From: JACCVL01 sp038233135
GTDB lineage: Bacteria > Actinomycetota > Actinomycetes > Propionibacteriales > Nocardioidaceae
Length of the DNA: 17,251 nucleotides
NCBI GenBank assembly: GCA_038233135.1
Contig: JBBSMN010000039.1
Span: forward strand, 1-17,251
Direction of reading: 5' to 3'
The position numbers were made by a program, and so were the translations under genes. Numbering within the stretch: position 1 is the first letter of the stretch; every line of letters starts with the position of its first letter. The notes under the pieces are model-generated. The model was not told the origin of the DNA and searched no databases. It worked only from the letters and a program-made list of their open reading frames with translations. Positions 1 through 7,279 of the stretch are shown in pieces.

Positions 1-829
1 CCTTGGCGATCAGCGTCTTGCCGCACCCCGGCGGGCCGTACAGCAAGATCCCCTTGGGCGGTTTCAGCTGGTGCTCGGTGAACAGGTCGGGGTGCAGGTA
101 GGGCAGCTCGATGGCGTCGCGGATCTGCTCGATCTGGTTGCCCAGGCCACCGATGCTGAGGTAGTCGATGTCGGGCACCTCCTCGAGAACGAGCTCCTCG
201 ACCTCCGACTTCGGCACCTTCTCATAGACGTATCCGGCGCGGGCGTCCAGCAGCAGCGAGTCGCCGGCGCGCAGCTTGGTCTCGTGCAGCGGCGCGGCGA
301 GCCGCACCACCCGCTCCTCGTCTGCGTTGCCGATCACGAGGACACGCTCGCGGTCGGCGAGCACCTCCTTGAGCATCACGACCTCGCCGATGTTCTCGAA
401 CCGTTCGGCTGCGACCACGTTGAGCGCCTCGTTGAGCATGACCTCCTGGCCGCGTTGGAGCTCGTCCGCCTCGACCGTCGGGCTGACCGCCACCCGCATC
501 TTGCGCCCGCCCGTGAACACGTCAACGGTGCCGTCGTCGTGGCCCTCGATGAAGGTGCCGTAGCCGGCGGGCGGCTGGGCCAGCCGGTCGACCTCCTCCT
601 TCAGCGAGGTGATCTGGTCGCGGGCTTCGCGCAGGGTGCTCGCCAGCCGGTCGTTCTGTGCGGTGACACTGGACAGCCGGGCCTGCGTCTCGCTCAGCCG
701 CGACTCGACGGCGCGTGCCTCGCCGGGCGCACCGGACAGCCGGCGCCGCAGATGCTCCACCTCGGCGCGCAGGTAGGTCACCTCGCCGGCCAGCTCCCTG
801 GGCGAGCGAGACTCGTCGGTGGGACTCAT
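1..829 (-). CDS. arc: Proteasome-activating AAA ATPase ARC/Mpa (N-terminal part, cut by window edge)
   Basis: Ring-forming AAA+ ATPase that recognises pupylated proteins, unfolds them and feeds them to the actinobacterial 20S proteasome in the cytoplasm. The window holds the first 276 codons. Residues about 10-85 are a heptad-like charged coiled coil (the Pup-binding region in the family), about 86-205 the tandem OB domain, then the linker VPDIDYLSIGGL (218-229) typical of proteasomal ATPases, and the Walker A motif GPPGCGKT at 265-272. Walker B, the arginine fingers and the C-terminal proteasome-docking tail lie beyond the left edge. The ATG at 829 is supported by GGAGG at 843-839, nine bases upstream. 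Unlike its neighbours it therefore has a leader of about 35 bases if TAGGGT at 875-870 is its -10 box. trmI lies upstream on the same strand with a 132-base gap. Identity is very secure. Confidence 0.96.
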   Translation of the reverse strand, partial: MSPTDESRSPRELAGEVTYLRAEVEHLRRRLSGAPGEARAVESRLSETQARLSSVTAQNDRLASTLREARDQITSLKEEVDRLAQPPAGYGTFIEGHDDGTVDVFTGGRKMRVAVSPTVEADELQRGQEVMLNEALNVVAAERFENIGEVVMLKEVLADRERVLVIGNADEERVVRLAAPLHETKLRAGDSLLLDARAGYVYEKVPKSEVEELVLEEVPDIDYLSIGGLGNQIEQIRDAIELPYLHPDLFTEHQLKPPKGILLYGPPGCGKTLIAK

Positions 830-838
830 GCAGGGCCA

Positions 839-843
839 CCTCC
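839..843 (-). promoter_or_regulatory. Shine-Dalgarno of the ARC ATPase gene
   Basis: GGAGG on the minus strand, nine bases before the ATG at 829. It fixes the start and contrasts with the neighbouring genes, which lack such a site. Confidence 0.75.
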
Positions 844-869
844 GTCGGTACGTTCAGCAGACCTTTGCG

Positions 870-875
870 ACCCTA
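870..875 (-). promoter_or_regulatory. Candidate -10 box of the ARC ATPase gene
   Basis: TAGGGT on the minus strand, 40 bases before the ATG, in the 132-base gap after trmI (830-961). It is the same hexamer as at other starts in this window and fits TANNNT of the main actinobacterial sigma factor. No convincing -35 hexamer is visible at 16-18 bases. The rest of the gap shows nothing clear beyond a weak 5-bp stem at 934-953. Confidence 0.45.
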
Positions 876-961
876 CCCCGCAGATCGGGCGTGCGGGCGG
901 ACCACGGACGCCTCGCGCGCGGCTGTGACCGGATCGTCATGGAGGCGCGACGAACGGCCGA

Positions 962-1879
962 TCAGCCGGGCAGGTCCGGTGGTCGCGGCCCGGTGTAGTC
1001 CGGCCCGTACGCGCCAGGCGCCGGGCGCCGCCTGCGCATCGGTGGCGAGTGACCCGGAGCCATCCGCCGAGCTGTCACCAGGAACGCGGTGTGCCCGACC
1101 ATCGTGTGGTCGGGGCGAACGGCAAGCCCCTCCAGGTGCCAGGAGCGCACCAGGCTCTCCCAGGCGTACGGTTCGGTGAACCCGCCGTGCGCGCGCAACG
1201 TCTCGACCACCCAGCTGAGCTGGGTGGTGGTGGCCACGTAGACGCACACGATGCCGCCGGGAACGAGCGCGTCGGCCACGACGTCGACGCAGTCCCAGGG
1301 GGCCAGCATGTCGAGCACCACACGGTCGACGTCCCGGTCGTCGGAGGCGGGCAGCAGGTCGAGCAGGTCACCGACGCTCAGCTGCCAGGCGGGGTGCCGA
1401 CCGCCGAAGAACTGGTCCACGTTCGCCTCGGCGACCGCGGCGAAATCGGGCCGCCGTTCGTATGAGGAGACGTGCCCCTGCGGTCCGACCGCACGGAGCA
1501 GGTGGGCAGTCAAGGAGCCAGACCCGGCGCCCGCCTCGACCACGTGCGCTCCTGGGAACACGTCGGCCGACGCGACGATCTGGGCGGCGTCCTTGGGATA
1601 GATGACCGCCGCACCACGCGGCATGGACACGACGTACTCACCCAGCAGTGGCCTGAAGGCGAGGTAGGGTGCGCCGCCCGACGAGCTGACGACCACCCCC
1701 TCCGTGCTCCCGATGAGCGCGTCGTGGTCGATAGCACCCTTGTTGGTGAAGAACCTCTCCCCCACCGCCAGGCGGATGTTGTGCCGCCGACCCTTGGCGT
1801 CGGTGAGGCGGGCCCAGTCGCCGGCACGGAACGGTCCGCGCCGTACCCCGGCCCAGGTGTCACCCGCACCGGTCGCCAT
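962..1879 (-). CDS. trmI: tRNA (adenine-58-N1)-methyltransferase TrmI
   Basis: S-adenosylmethionine-dependent methyltransferase making m1A58 in the T-loop of tRNAs; the bacterial enzyme is a homotetramer. The 305-residue product has a small N-terminal beta domain (about 1-80), a Rossmann fold with SAM motif I EAGAGSGSLT (115-124), the acidic residue after beta 2 in YERRPDF (140-146), and DMLAPWD (190-196), the active-site region of the family. The C-terminus (271-305) is basic, proline-rich and probably disordered. I chose ATG 1879 (MATGAGDTWAG); an in-frame TTG at 1888 would add three residues but overlaps the proposed -10 box. The upstream M50 gene ends 21 bases before it on the same strand, so read-through is also possible. 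Confidence 0.93.
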   Translation of the reverse strand: MATGAGDTWAGVRRGPFRAGDWARLTDAKGRRHNIRLAVGERFFTNKGAIDHDALIGSTEGVVVSSSGGAPYLAFRPLLGEYVVSMPRGAAVIYPKDAAQIVASADVFPGAHVVEAGAGSGSLTAHLLRAVGPQGHVSSYERRPDFAAVAEANVDQFFGGRHPAWQLSVGDLLDLLPASDDRDVDRVVLDMLAPWDCVDVVADALVPGGIVCVYVATTTQLSWVVETLRAHGGFTEPYAWESLVRSWHLEGLAVRPDHTMVGHTAFLVTARRMAPGHSPPMRRRRPAPGAYGPDYTGPRPPDLPG

Positions 1880-1887
1880 GACGCGCA

Positions 1888-1893
1888 ACCCTA
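1888..1893 (-). promoter_or_regulatory. Candidate -10 box of trmI (leaderless or nearly so)
   Basis: TAGGGT on the minus strand, eight bases before the ATG at 1879, in the 21-base gap after the M50 stop. No Shine-Dalgarno precedes the ATG. The spacing suggests transcription starts at or beside the start codon. Confidence 0.5.
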
Positions 1894-1900
1894 GACAGGA

Positions 1901-3031
1901 TCAGGCACGGCTGAACGCCCGGTCGACGTCTGAGGTGACAAGCAGTCCGAACAGCGAACCGTCGCCCTCGACGAGGGCGTACTCGCTGGCGGGGGTGTGC
2001 TGGAGTGCGCGGACGAGGTCCTCTCCGGCCAGATCCGCCGACAGCAGCAGCCCCGGCTCAATCGCACGGGCGAGCGACCCGACCGACACCCACGGTCGGC
2101 GATCGGCCGGGGTCGCCTGTACGGCCTGCTCGTTGACGATGCCGACCGGCCTGCCGTCGCTCGCCACCACCACCAACCCGCCGGCGTGCTCAGCCTGAGC
2201 CTGCCGCACGGCCTCTGCCAACGGCAGCTCGTGCGCAACGGGGTGGGCCGGGCGGGCCAACGACCGTGCGTGCAGGGTGGGCAGGCGCTGCCGGACCTTG
2301 GCCTGCGAGACAGCCTGGGTGGCGCCGGTCCACAAGAACGCAGCGATGATCACCGCGAAGATTATGTCGACGACCTGCGGCTGCGCGCCGCCCAGCCGGG
2401 CCAGCACGAACGGGTAGAACAGCACCAGCACCGCCAGCCCGCGGCCGGTCCACCCGGCGACGAGCGTGCCCGTGAGCGGGCGTCCGGTGGCGCCCCAGAT
2501 CAGGGCGCGCAGCACTCGGCCGCCGTCCAGCGGGAGTCCGGGGAGCAGGTTGAGGACGCCGATGATGAAGTTGGCGCCGGCGAGGGCCTGCAGGGCGAAG
2601 GTCGGCAACCCGCCCGGCGCGAGCGGGACCGCCAGGTAGGCCACCACGCCGACGGCCAGCGAGGTCAGCGGCCCGACGACGGCGACGACCGCCTCGCGTA
2701 CGGCCGTCGTGGCCTCCTCCGCGATCTCGGTGACACCACCGAGGAAGTGCAGCTCGACCGACCGGACCGGCATCCCGTACGCCTTGGCAGCGAGCGCGTG
2801 TGAGATCTCGTGCAGCAGCACCGAGAGGTACAGCAGCACCGCGAACGCGGCGCCGGCAACGTAGGACAGCGCGCCGAGACCAGGCTGGACGGCCTCGATG
2901 CGCGGCCCCATCAAGAACGCGATGAGCGCGGCCACCACGAACCACGACGTGCGCACGAACACCGGCACCCCGGCCACCGTGCCGAGCTGCACGATCCCGG
3001 GCCGGCTGGCGGGTGGACCGGGCTGGCTCAT
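1901..3031 (-). CDS. M50 site-2 protease family membrane protein with C-terminal CBS pair
   Basis: Intramembrane zinc metalloprotease of 376 residues. It shows the catalytic HEISH (74-78) in a membrane helix and the third-ligand motif NLLPGLPLDG (161-170, ligand D169). Hydrophobic segments lie at about 30-42, 57-80, 115-137, 147-164, 195-212 and 220-240. Residues about 250-376 look like two CBS motifs, which in other proteins bind adenine nucleotides and could regulate the protease. This is the SpoIVFB-like, PDZ-less, CBS-bearing subclass. The substrate is unknown; family members cleave membrane-bound anti-sigma factors or pro-sigma factors, but none is encoded nearby. It is divergent from the nuclease gene across 64 bases, and its ATG has TAGCGT six bases upstream instead of a Shine-Dalgarno. 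Confidence 0.9.
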   Translation of the reverse strand: MSQPGPPASRPGIVQLGTVAGVPVFVRTSWFVVAALIAFLMGPRIEAVQPGLGALSYVAGAAFAVLLYLSVLLHEISHALAAKAYGMPVRSVELHFLGGVTEIAEEATTAVREAVVAVVGPLTSLAVGVVAYLAVPLAPGGLPTFALQALAGANFIIGVLNLLPGLPLDGGRVLRALIWGATGRPLTGTLVAGWTGRGLAVLVLFYPFVLARLGGAQPQVVDIIFAVIIAAFLWTGATQAVSQAKVRQRLPTLHARSLARPAHPVAHELPLAEAVRQAQAEHAGGLVVVASDGRPVGIVNEQAVQATPADRRPWVSVGSLARAIEPGLLLSADLAGEDLVRALQHTPASEYALVEGDGSLFGLLVTSDVDRAFSRA

Positions 3032-3037
3032 GTACCC

Positions 3038-3043
3038 ACGCTA
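3038..3043 (-). promoter_or_regulatory. Candidate -10 box of the M50 protease gene (leaderless)
   Basis: TAGCGT on the minus strand with exactly six bases before the ATG at 3031. No Shine-Dalgarno is present. It faces the nuclease promoter within the 64-base gap 3032-3095. Confidence 0.5.
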
Positions 3044-3083
3044 GCCGCCCGACCATTCCCCCCGAGTTGTCGGTGCGGGCTTC

Positions 3084-3089
3084 TAGGGT
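3084..3089 (+). promoter_or_regulatory. Candidate -10 box of the RecB-like nuclease gene (leaderless)
   Basis: TAGGGT on the plus strand with six bases before the ATG at 3096. No Shine-Dalgarno is present, and no clear -35 element is seen. Confidence 0.55.
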
Positions 3090-3095
3090 GCCTGT

Positions 3096-3956
3096 ATGAC
3101 TGCTTCGGTGACCGAGCCCGCCCGGCCAGGGGCTGCCCCCGTGGGCAGCCTGTCACCGTCGCGCGCGGCCGACTTCATGAGCTGCCCCCTGCTTTACCGC
3201 TTCCGCACGATCGACAAGCTGCCGGAGCCCGCCGACCCGGCAGCCTTCCGGGGGTCCCTGGTGCACGCCGTGCTCGAGCGGATCTTCGACCTGCCGGCGC
3301 GGCGCCGGGTGCCGGCCGAGGCCGAGGCGCTGCTGGAGCCGGTGCTGGACGAGGTGCTGGCGACCGACCAAAGGGTGGCGGAGATGTTCGCCCCACCCGG
3401 GGACGCCGAGCCGTTCGACCGCAATGCCTTCCTCACCCAGTGCCGTGCGCTGCTGGCCACCTGGTTCACCCTCGAGGATCCCACCCTGCTCGAGCCGGCC
3501 CAGCGCGAGCTCTACGTCGAGCACGTGCTCGACTCCCGGCTGCTCCTGCGCGGCATCGTGGACCGCGTCGACGTCGCCTCGACCGGTGCGATCCGGGTCG
3601 TCGACGACAAGACCGGCCGGTCACCCGGCGAGCACTTCGAAGCAAAGGCCCTGTTCCAGATGAAGTTCTACGCCTTGGTGCTGTGGCGCACCCGCGGGGT
3701 CATCCCGGCGCTGCTGCAGTTGGTCTACCTGGGCAACAGCGAGGTGGTCCGTTACGTGCCCGACGAGGCAGACCTGCTCGCCACCGAGCGCAAGCTCGAC
3801 GCCCTGTGGGCGGCGATCTCCAGAGCGACCCAGAGTGGTGACTGGCGGCCGCGCAAGTCCGCGCTGTGCGGCTGGTGCGCGCACCAGGCGGTGTGCCCGG
3901 AGTACGGCGGGACGCCACCGCCGCTGCCCGCGGTGGAGGGTGATCAGTCGGGGTAG
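3096..3956 (+). CDS. RecB/Cas4-like PD-(D/E)XK nuclease with probable Fe-S cluster
   Basis: A 286-residue stand-alone nuclease of the RecB-family exonuclease group (COG2887-like). Visible motifs in order are SPSRAADFMSCPLLYRF (20-36, first cysteine C30), GSLVHAVLE with H57, GIVDRVD with D156, VVDDKTG with D170/D171 and K172, QMKFY (Q188...Y192), and the C-terminal CGWCAHQAVC (258-267). C30 with C258, C261 and C267 is the four-cysteine arrangement that holds a 4Fe-4S cluster in AddB and Cas4. All catalytic positions are present. There is no helicase domain and no cas gene nearby, so a general DNA repair role is more likely than CRISPR adaptation. Its last 13 bases overlap the end of the convergent importer ATPase gene. 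Confidence 0.92.
   Translation: MTASVTEPARPGAAPVGSLSPSRAADFMSCPLLYRFRTIDKLPEPADPAAFRGSLVHAVLERIFDLPARRRVPAEAEALLEPVLDEVLATDQRVAEMFAPPGDAEPFDRNAFLTQCRALLATWFTLEDPTLLEPAQRELYVEHVLDSRLLLRGIVDRVDVASTGAIRVVDDKTGRSPGEHFEAKALFQMKFYALVLWRTRGVIPALLQLVYLGNSEVVRYVPDEADLLATERKLDALWAAISRATQSGDWRPRKSALCGWCAHQAVCPEYGGTPPPLPAVEGDQSG
3915..3936 (-). terminator. Hairpin just after the importer operon stop (candidate terminator)
   Basis: A perfect 7-bp stem, CCACCGC (3915-3921) with GCGGTGG (3930-3936), and an 8-base loop. It begins seven bases after the stop of the last importer gene (3944). There is no T-run, as is common for GC-rich actinobacteria. It lies inside the 3' end of the nuclease gene on the other strand. 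Stems of this size also arise by chance at this GC content. Confidence 0.4.
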
Positions 3957-5233
3957 AGGTGGCAGGCGACCCGCACACCCGACGCGTCCCGCAGCGCGGG
4001 ATCCTGACCGTCGGCGAAGTACACGATCACCTCGTCACCGTCTTCGTCGACCGATCGGACCCCGCTCCAGAACGGCTCCTCAGGCTCGTCGGCCTCGAGC
4101 CGATCGAGCAGTGCGCGCACCTGACCGCCCGTGCCCTCGGGGCCAGATCGCAGCACCGCTCGGTCCGACGGCGCGTCCAGGCCCGAGAGGTCCCCGACGA
4201 TGGCGCGTTCGGTTTCGAACTCCTCGACGGGCACGTGTGCCCAGTGGGTCTCGAGCAGGGTCTGTAGGTCGCGCGGCTCCCAGCCGCACACGTCGAACGC
4301 CTTCGCGCAACGCGGGTGGAAGGCGCAGCCGGCCGGGGGACGGGCCGCGTCCGGGATCTCACCGCGCGGCAGGTCCCGCGGCAGGGCGCGATCCGGGTCC
4401 GGGTCGGGGATCGCAGCGAGCAGCGCCTGGGTGTAGGGGTGCTTGGGGTCGCGGAAGATCTCCGCGGTGTCCCCGATCTCGACGATGCGACCGAGGTACA
4501 TGATCGCCACCCGGTCGCAGAAGAACTTCGCGCTGGCGAGGTCGTGGGTGATGTAGACGTAGGTGAGCCCCAAGTCGTTCTTCAGGTCGAGCATCAGCTG
4601 CAGGATCTTGCTGCGGACGCTCATGTCCAGCATCGAGATCGGCTCGTCCGCGATCAGCAGCCGTGGGCCGGTGATGATGGCACGTGCAATCACCGCGCGC
4701 TGCTTCTGCCCGCCGGACAGGTCGGACGGGTACTTGTCGAGGAACCGCTCCACGGGCGCGAGCCCCACCCGTTCGAGGGATTGCGAGACCTTGCGGCGCA
4801 GGTCGTCGCGTCCCTTGGCGAGGCCGTGGATGCGGAGCGGGTGGCCGACCTGCTGCGCGATCGTCATGGCCGGGTTGAGCGCGGCGTTGGGGTCCTGGAA
4901 AACCATCTGCAGGTCGGTGCGCAGGGAGCGCAGCTCGCGCCCCCGTAACCGGGTGATGTCGTTGCCGCCGTACCGGATGCGGCCGCCGGTGGGCTGGACG
5001 AGTCCCAACAGCGCGCGACCGAGGGTGGTCTTGCCGCTGCCGGACTCGCCCACCAGACCCACCACCTCGCCAGGGCGCAGCTGCAGGTCCACACCGTCCA
5101 CTGCGCGTACGTGGCCGGTGTCCCGGCCGAACAGCCGGGCCACGCTGCTGCCTTGCAACGGAAAGTGCACTTCGAGCCCGTCCACGTCGACCAGCGGCTC
5201 GGTCGGTGCGCTGACCTCAGGCCTCGTCGGCAT
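3944..5233 (-). CDS. Peptide ABC importer ATPase, DppF/OppF type, with C-terminal insertion
   Basis: Second nucleotide-binding subunit of a Dpp/Opp-type peptide importer; 429 residues against about 320-350 usual. Walker A GESGSGKTT (62-70), Q-loop Q113, signature LSGGQ (172-176), Walker B LLIADEP (192-198), D-loop SMLD (200-203) and switch H230 are intact. DEPISMLD replaces the commoner DEPVSALD. The C-terminal cysteine motif starts at GCAFHPRCAKAFDVC (C303, C309, C316), but the closing VACHLY cysteine is C424, so roughly 90-100 residues are inserted between the third and fourth cysteines. In related ATPases these four cysteines can bind a 4Fe-4S cluster. AGGAG at 5245-5241 supports ATG 5233. 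It overlaps the upstream ATPase gene by 17 bases and, convergently, the nuclease gene by 13. Confidence 0.93.
   Translation of the reverse strand: MPTRPEVSAPTEPLVDVDGLEVHFPLQGSSVARLFGRDTGHVRAVDGVDLQLRPGEVVGLVGESGSGKTTLGRALLGLVQPTGGRIRYGGNDITRLRGRELRSLRTDLQMVFQDPNAALNPAMTIAQQVGHPLRIHGLAKGRDDLRRKVSQSLERVGLAPVERFLDKYPSDLSGGQKQRAVIARAIITGPRLLIADEPISMLDMSVRSKILQLMLDLKNDLGLTYVYITHDLASAKFFCDRVAIMYLGRIVEIGDTAEIFRDPKHPYTQALLAAIPDPDPDRALPRDLPRGEIPDAARPPAGCAFHPRCAKAFDVCGWEPRDLQTLLETHWAHVPVEEFETERAIVGDLSGLDAPSDRAVLRSGPEGTGGQVRALLDRLEADEPEEPFWSGVRSVDEDGDEVIVYFADGQDPALRDASGVRVACHLYPD
3987..4001 (+). terminator. Hairpin after the RecB-like nuclease stop (candidate terminator)
   Basis: A perfect 6-bp stem, TCCCGC (3987-3992) with GCGGGA (3996-4001), and a 3-base loop, 30 bases past the nuclease stop and inside the facing ATPase gene. 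No T-run follows. It mirrors the hairpin at 3915-3936 on the other strand. Confidence 0.3.
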
Positions 5234-6269
5234 CGCTGATCTCCTGCCGCTGGAGGGGTGCGTCGTCGCCGGCCGGGATGTCGTCCGGGGCCTGCAGCCA
5301 GCACGCGGCGAGGGTCCCCGACGGTGACCCGACGACAGGCGGGGACGTCGTGGTGCAGATCTGCATGGCGTCGGGGCATCGTGGGTGGAAGTGGCAACCG
5401 CTGGGCGGTTCCACCAGGTCCGGCGGCGCGCCGGGGATGTAGTTCAGCCCGGTGGTGGACAGCGAGATCGTGGAACGAAGCAGCTCCCGCGTGTAGGGGT
5501 GATGCGGCTCCCGGAAGACATCGCGGGCGTCCCCGATCTCGACGATCTCGCCGGCGTACATCACCGCGACCCGGTCGCATGCCTCGGCGATGATGCCCAG
5601 GTTGTGCGTGATCAGCAGCATGGCCGTGTCGATCTCGCCACGCAGGTCGTGCAGCATCTTGATGATCTGCGCCTCGACGAGGACGTCGAGCGCTGTGGTC
5701 GGCTCGTCGGCGACGATGAAGGCCGGCCGCAGGGCCAAGGCGAGCGCGATCATCAGCCGTTGCCGCATCCCGCCAGAGAACTCGTGCGGGTAGGACTCGT
5801 AGCGGGTCGGCGGGATCCCGATCCGTCGCAGCACGTCCATCGACCGGCGGCGCAGCTCGCGCTTGCCGACCCCGGGCTCGTGGGTGCGCAGCGCCTCCTC
5901 GAAGTGCTCGCGGATGCGCATCAGCGGGTTCAACCGCGTGAGCGGTTCCTGGAAGATCATCGCGAGGTCGCTGCCCCGCATCGCGTTCCGCTGCTTGATC
6001 GGCATGGCCAGGATGTCCTGGCCCTTGTACCGGAGGGTCCCGTCCATCTTGCTGCCGTCCGGGAGCAGGCCCAGCAGGCCGCGCCCCAGCGTGGACTTGC
6101 CGCAGCCGGACTCGCCGACCAGTCCGAGCGTCTCCCCGGCCCGCAGCTCGAAGGAGACCCCGTCGACGGCGCGCACGGGGCCGCGGTCGGTGCCGTACCA
6201 GATCCGCAGCTGTTCGGCCGACACGACCACCTCGGCGGACCCCGACGCTGCTGGTCTCGACCCGCTCAT
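5217..6269 (-). CDS. Peptide ABC importer ATPase, DppD/OppD type
   Basis: First nucleotide-binding subunit of the peptide importer; 350 residues. Walker A is GESGCGKST (52-60), Q-loop Q107, signature FSGGM (164-168) replacing LSGGQ, Walker B AFIVADEP (183-190), switch H222. The C-terminal oligopeptide-transporter motif carries C292, C298, C305 and C323 (C-x5-C-x6-C-x17-C), the full set that ligates a 4Fe-4S cluster in some relatives. A longer in-frame reading back to 6425 exists, but ATG 6269 is preferred: GGGGAGGAG (6283-6275) precedes it by five bases, it overlaps the permease stop as ATGA, and the N-terminus then matches the family. Fourth gene of the operon; it works in the cytoplasm as the partner of the ATPase at 3944-5233. 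Confidence 0.95.
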   Translation of the reverse strand: MSGSRPAASGSAEVVVSAEQLRIWYGTDRGPVRAVDGVSFELRAGETLGLVGESGCGKSTLGRGLLGLLPDGSKMDGTLRYKGQDILAMPIKQRNAMRGSDLAMIFQEPLTRLNPLMRIREHFEEALRTHEPGVGKRELRRRSMDVLRRIGIPPTRYESYPHEFSGGMRQRLMIALALALRPAFIVADEPTTALDVLVEAQIIKMLHDLRGEIDTAMLLITHNLGIIAEACDRVAVMYAGEIVEIGDARDVFREPHHPYTRELLRSTISLSTTGLNYIPGAPPDLVEPPSGCHFHPRCPDAMQICTTTSPPVVGSPSGTLAACWLQAPDDIPAGDDAPLQRQEISDADEA

Positions 6270-7279
6270 GACCGCTCCTCCCCATCTCGGGGCGGCAGGA
6301 CCACCGGCACGAGCTTGCGGCGCCGCAGCGTCGGGTTGATCGTCTCGTTCAGACCCTCGCCGACCAGGGTCAGGCCGGTGACCAGCAGGACGATGGCAAG
6401 ACCTGGGAAGAGACCGGTCCACCAAATGCCTGCCGACGTGTCATCGAGGGCCCGGTTGAGGTCGTAGCCCCACTCGGCGGCTTCCTGCGGCTGGATCCCC
6501 AGCCCGAGAAAACCCAGTGCCGCGAGCGTGCCGATGGCGTCGGCGGCGTTCAGGGTGCCGATCACCGGGACGCTGGAGATGACGTTGGGGAACAGGTACG
6601 ACCGCATGACGGTCCAGCGGTTGGCGCCAATGGCACGAGCGGCCTCGACGTAGGTCGCCTCCCGCGCGCTCACGGTGGTGTTGCGGACGACCCGGTAGTA
6701 CTGCGGGATGTAGATGACCGTCAACGACAGCGCTGCGGACGTCACTCCGACGCCCAGCAGGTCGGCCAGCAGCGTGCCGCCGAGCACATCCCGGAGCAGG
6801 AACGCGAACACGATCGCGAGCAGCAGCGAGGGGAAGGCAAACAGTGCATCCATGACGAGCAGGAGCACGCGGTCCAGCCAGCCGCCGAGGTAGCCACTGA
6901 CCAGTCCGAGGGGGACGCCGAGCACCAGTGAGGCAGCGATCGAGAGCAGGACGACCTCGACCGCGGTCCGGCTGCCCCACACGATTCGCGACAAGACGTC
7001 GAAGAACTGGTCGTTGGTGCCCAGCAGGTGGTCTCCCCCGGGCGCGGTCATCTTCGGGAAGGGCTCGCCGTCGGCGAGCCGCTTCTGGGCGAAGTCGTAC
7101 GGTGCGAGCCACGGGGCGAACACGGCTGCCACCACGAACACGGTCGTCAGCAGCAGGCCGGCGACCAGGATCCACCGGGCCACCCCGGTGGTGCTCGTGA
7201 TCGGTGACAGCAGCCAGCGCACAGCGCTGCGGGTGCGCGGACGCGACGCCCCTGATGTCGAGGTCGTGGAGCCCGCCAT
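6266..7279 (-). CDS. Peptide ABC importer permease, DppC/OppC type
   Basis: Inner permease subunit of 337 residues. After a Ser/Thr-rich cytoplasmic N-terminus, hydrophobic segments appear at about 36-57, 107-130, 138-162, 168-190, 236-262 and 288-308. The EAA coupling loop is YVEAARAIGANRW (210-222), followed by LFPN (229-232), which docks on the ATPases. The periplasmic-type stretch PYDFAQKRLADGEPFPKM and HLLGTNDQFFDVLSR (84-98) is characteristic of DppC/OppC. ATG 7279 shares one base with the stop of the other permease gene (TGATG), suggesting translational coupling; GAGGAT lies about 11 bases upstream. A reading extended to 7645 is rejected because it would overlap that gene by over 360 bases. 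Confidence 0.95.
   Translation of the reverse strand: MAGSTTSTSGASRPRTRSAVRWLLSPITSTTGVARWILVAGLLLTTVFVVAAVFAPWLAPYDFAQKRLADGEPFPKMTAPGGDHLLGTNDQFFDVLSRIVWGSRTAVEVVLLSIAASLVLGVPLGLVSGYLGGWLDRVLLLVMDALFAFPSLLLAIVFAFLLRDVLGGTLLADLLGVGVTSAALSLTVIYIPQYYRVVRNTTVSAREATYVEAARAIGANRWTVMRSYLFPNVISSVPVIGTLNAADAIGTLAALGFLGLGIQPQEAAEWGYDLNRALDDTSAGIWWTGLFPGLAIVLLVTGLTLVGEGLNETINPTLRRRKLVPVVLPPRDGEERS

Noticed and set aside
3096..3956. Cas4 of a CRISPR system
   Set aside because: There is no repeat array and no other cas gene in the window; the same gene type sits next to trmI in genomes without CRISPR.
6270..6425. Longer start for the DppD-type ATPase
   Set aside because: It overlaps the permease end and lacks family similarity; ATG 6269 has a strong ribosome site.
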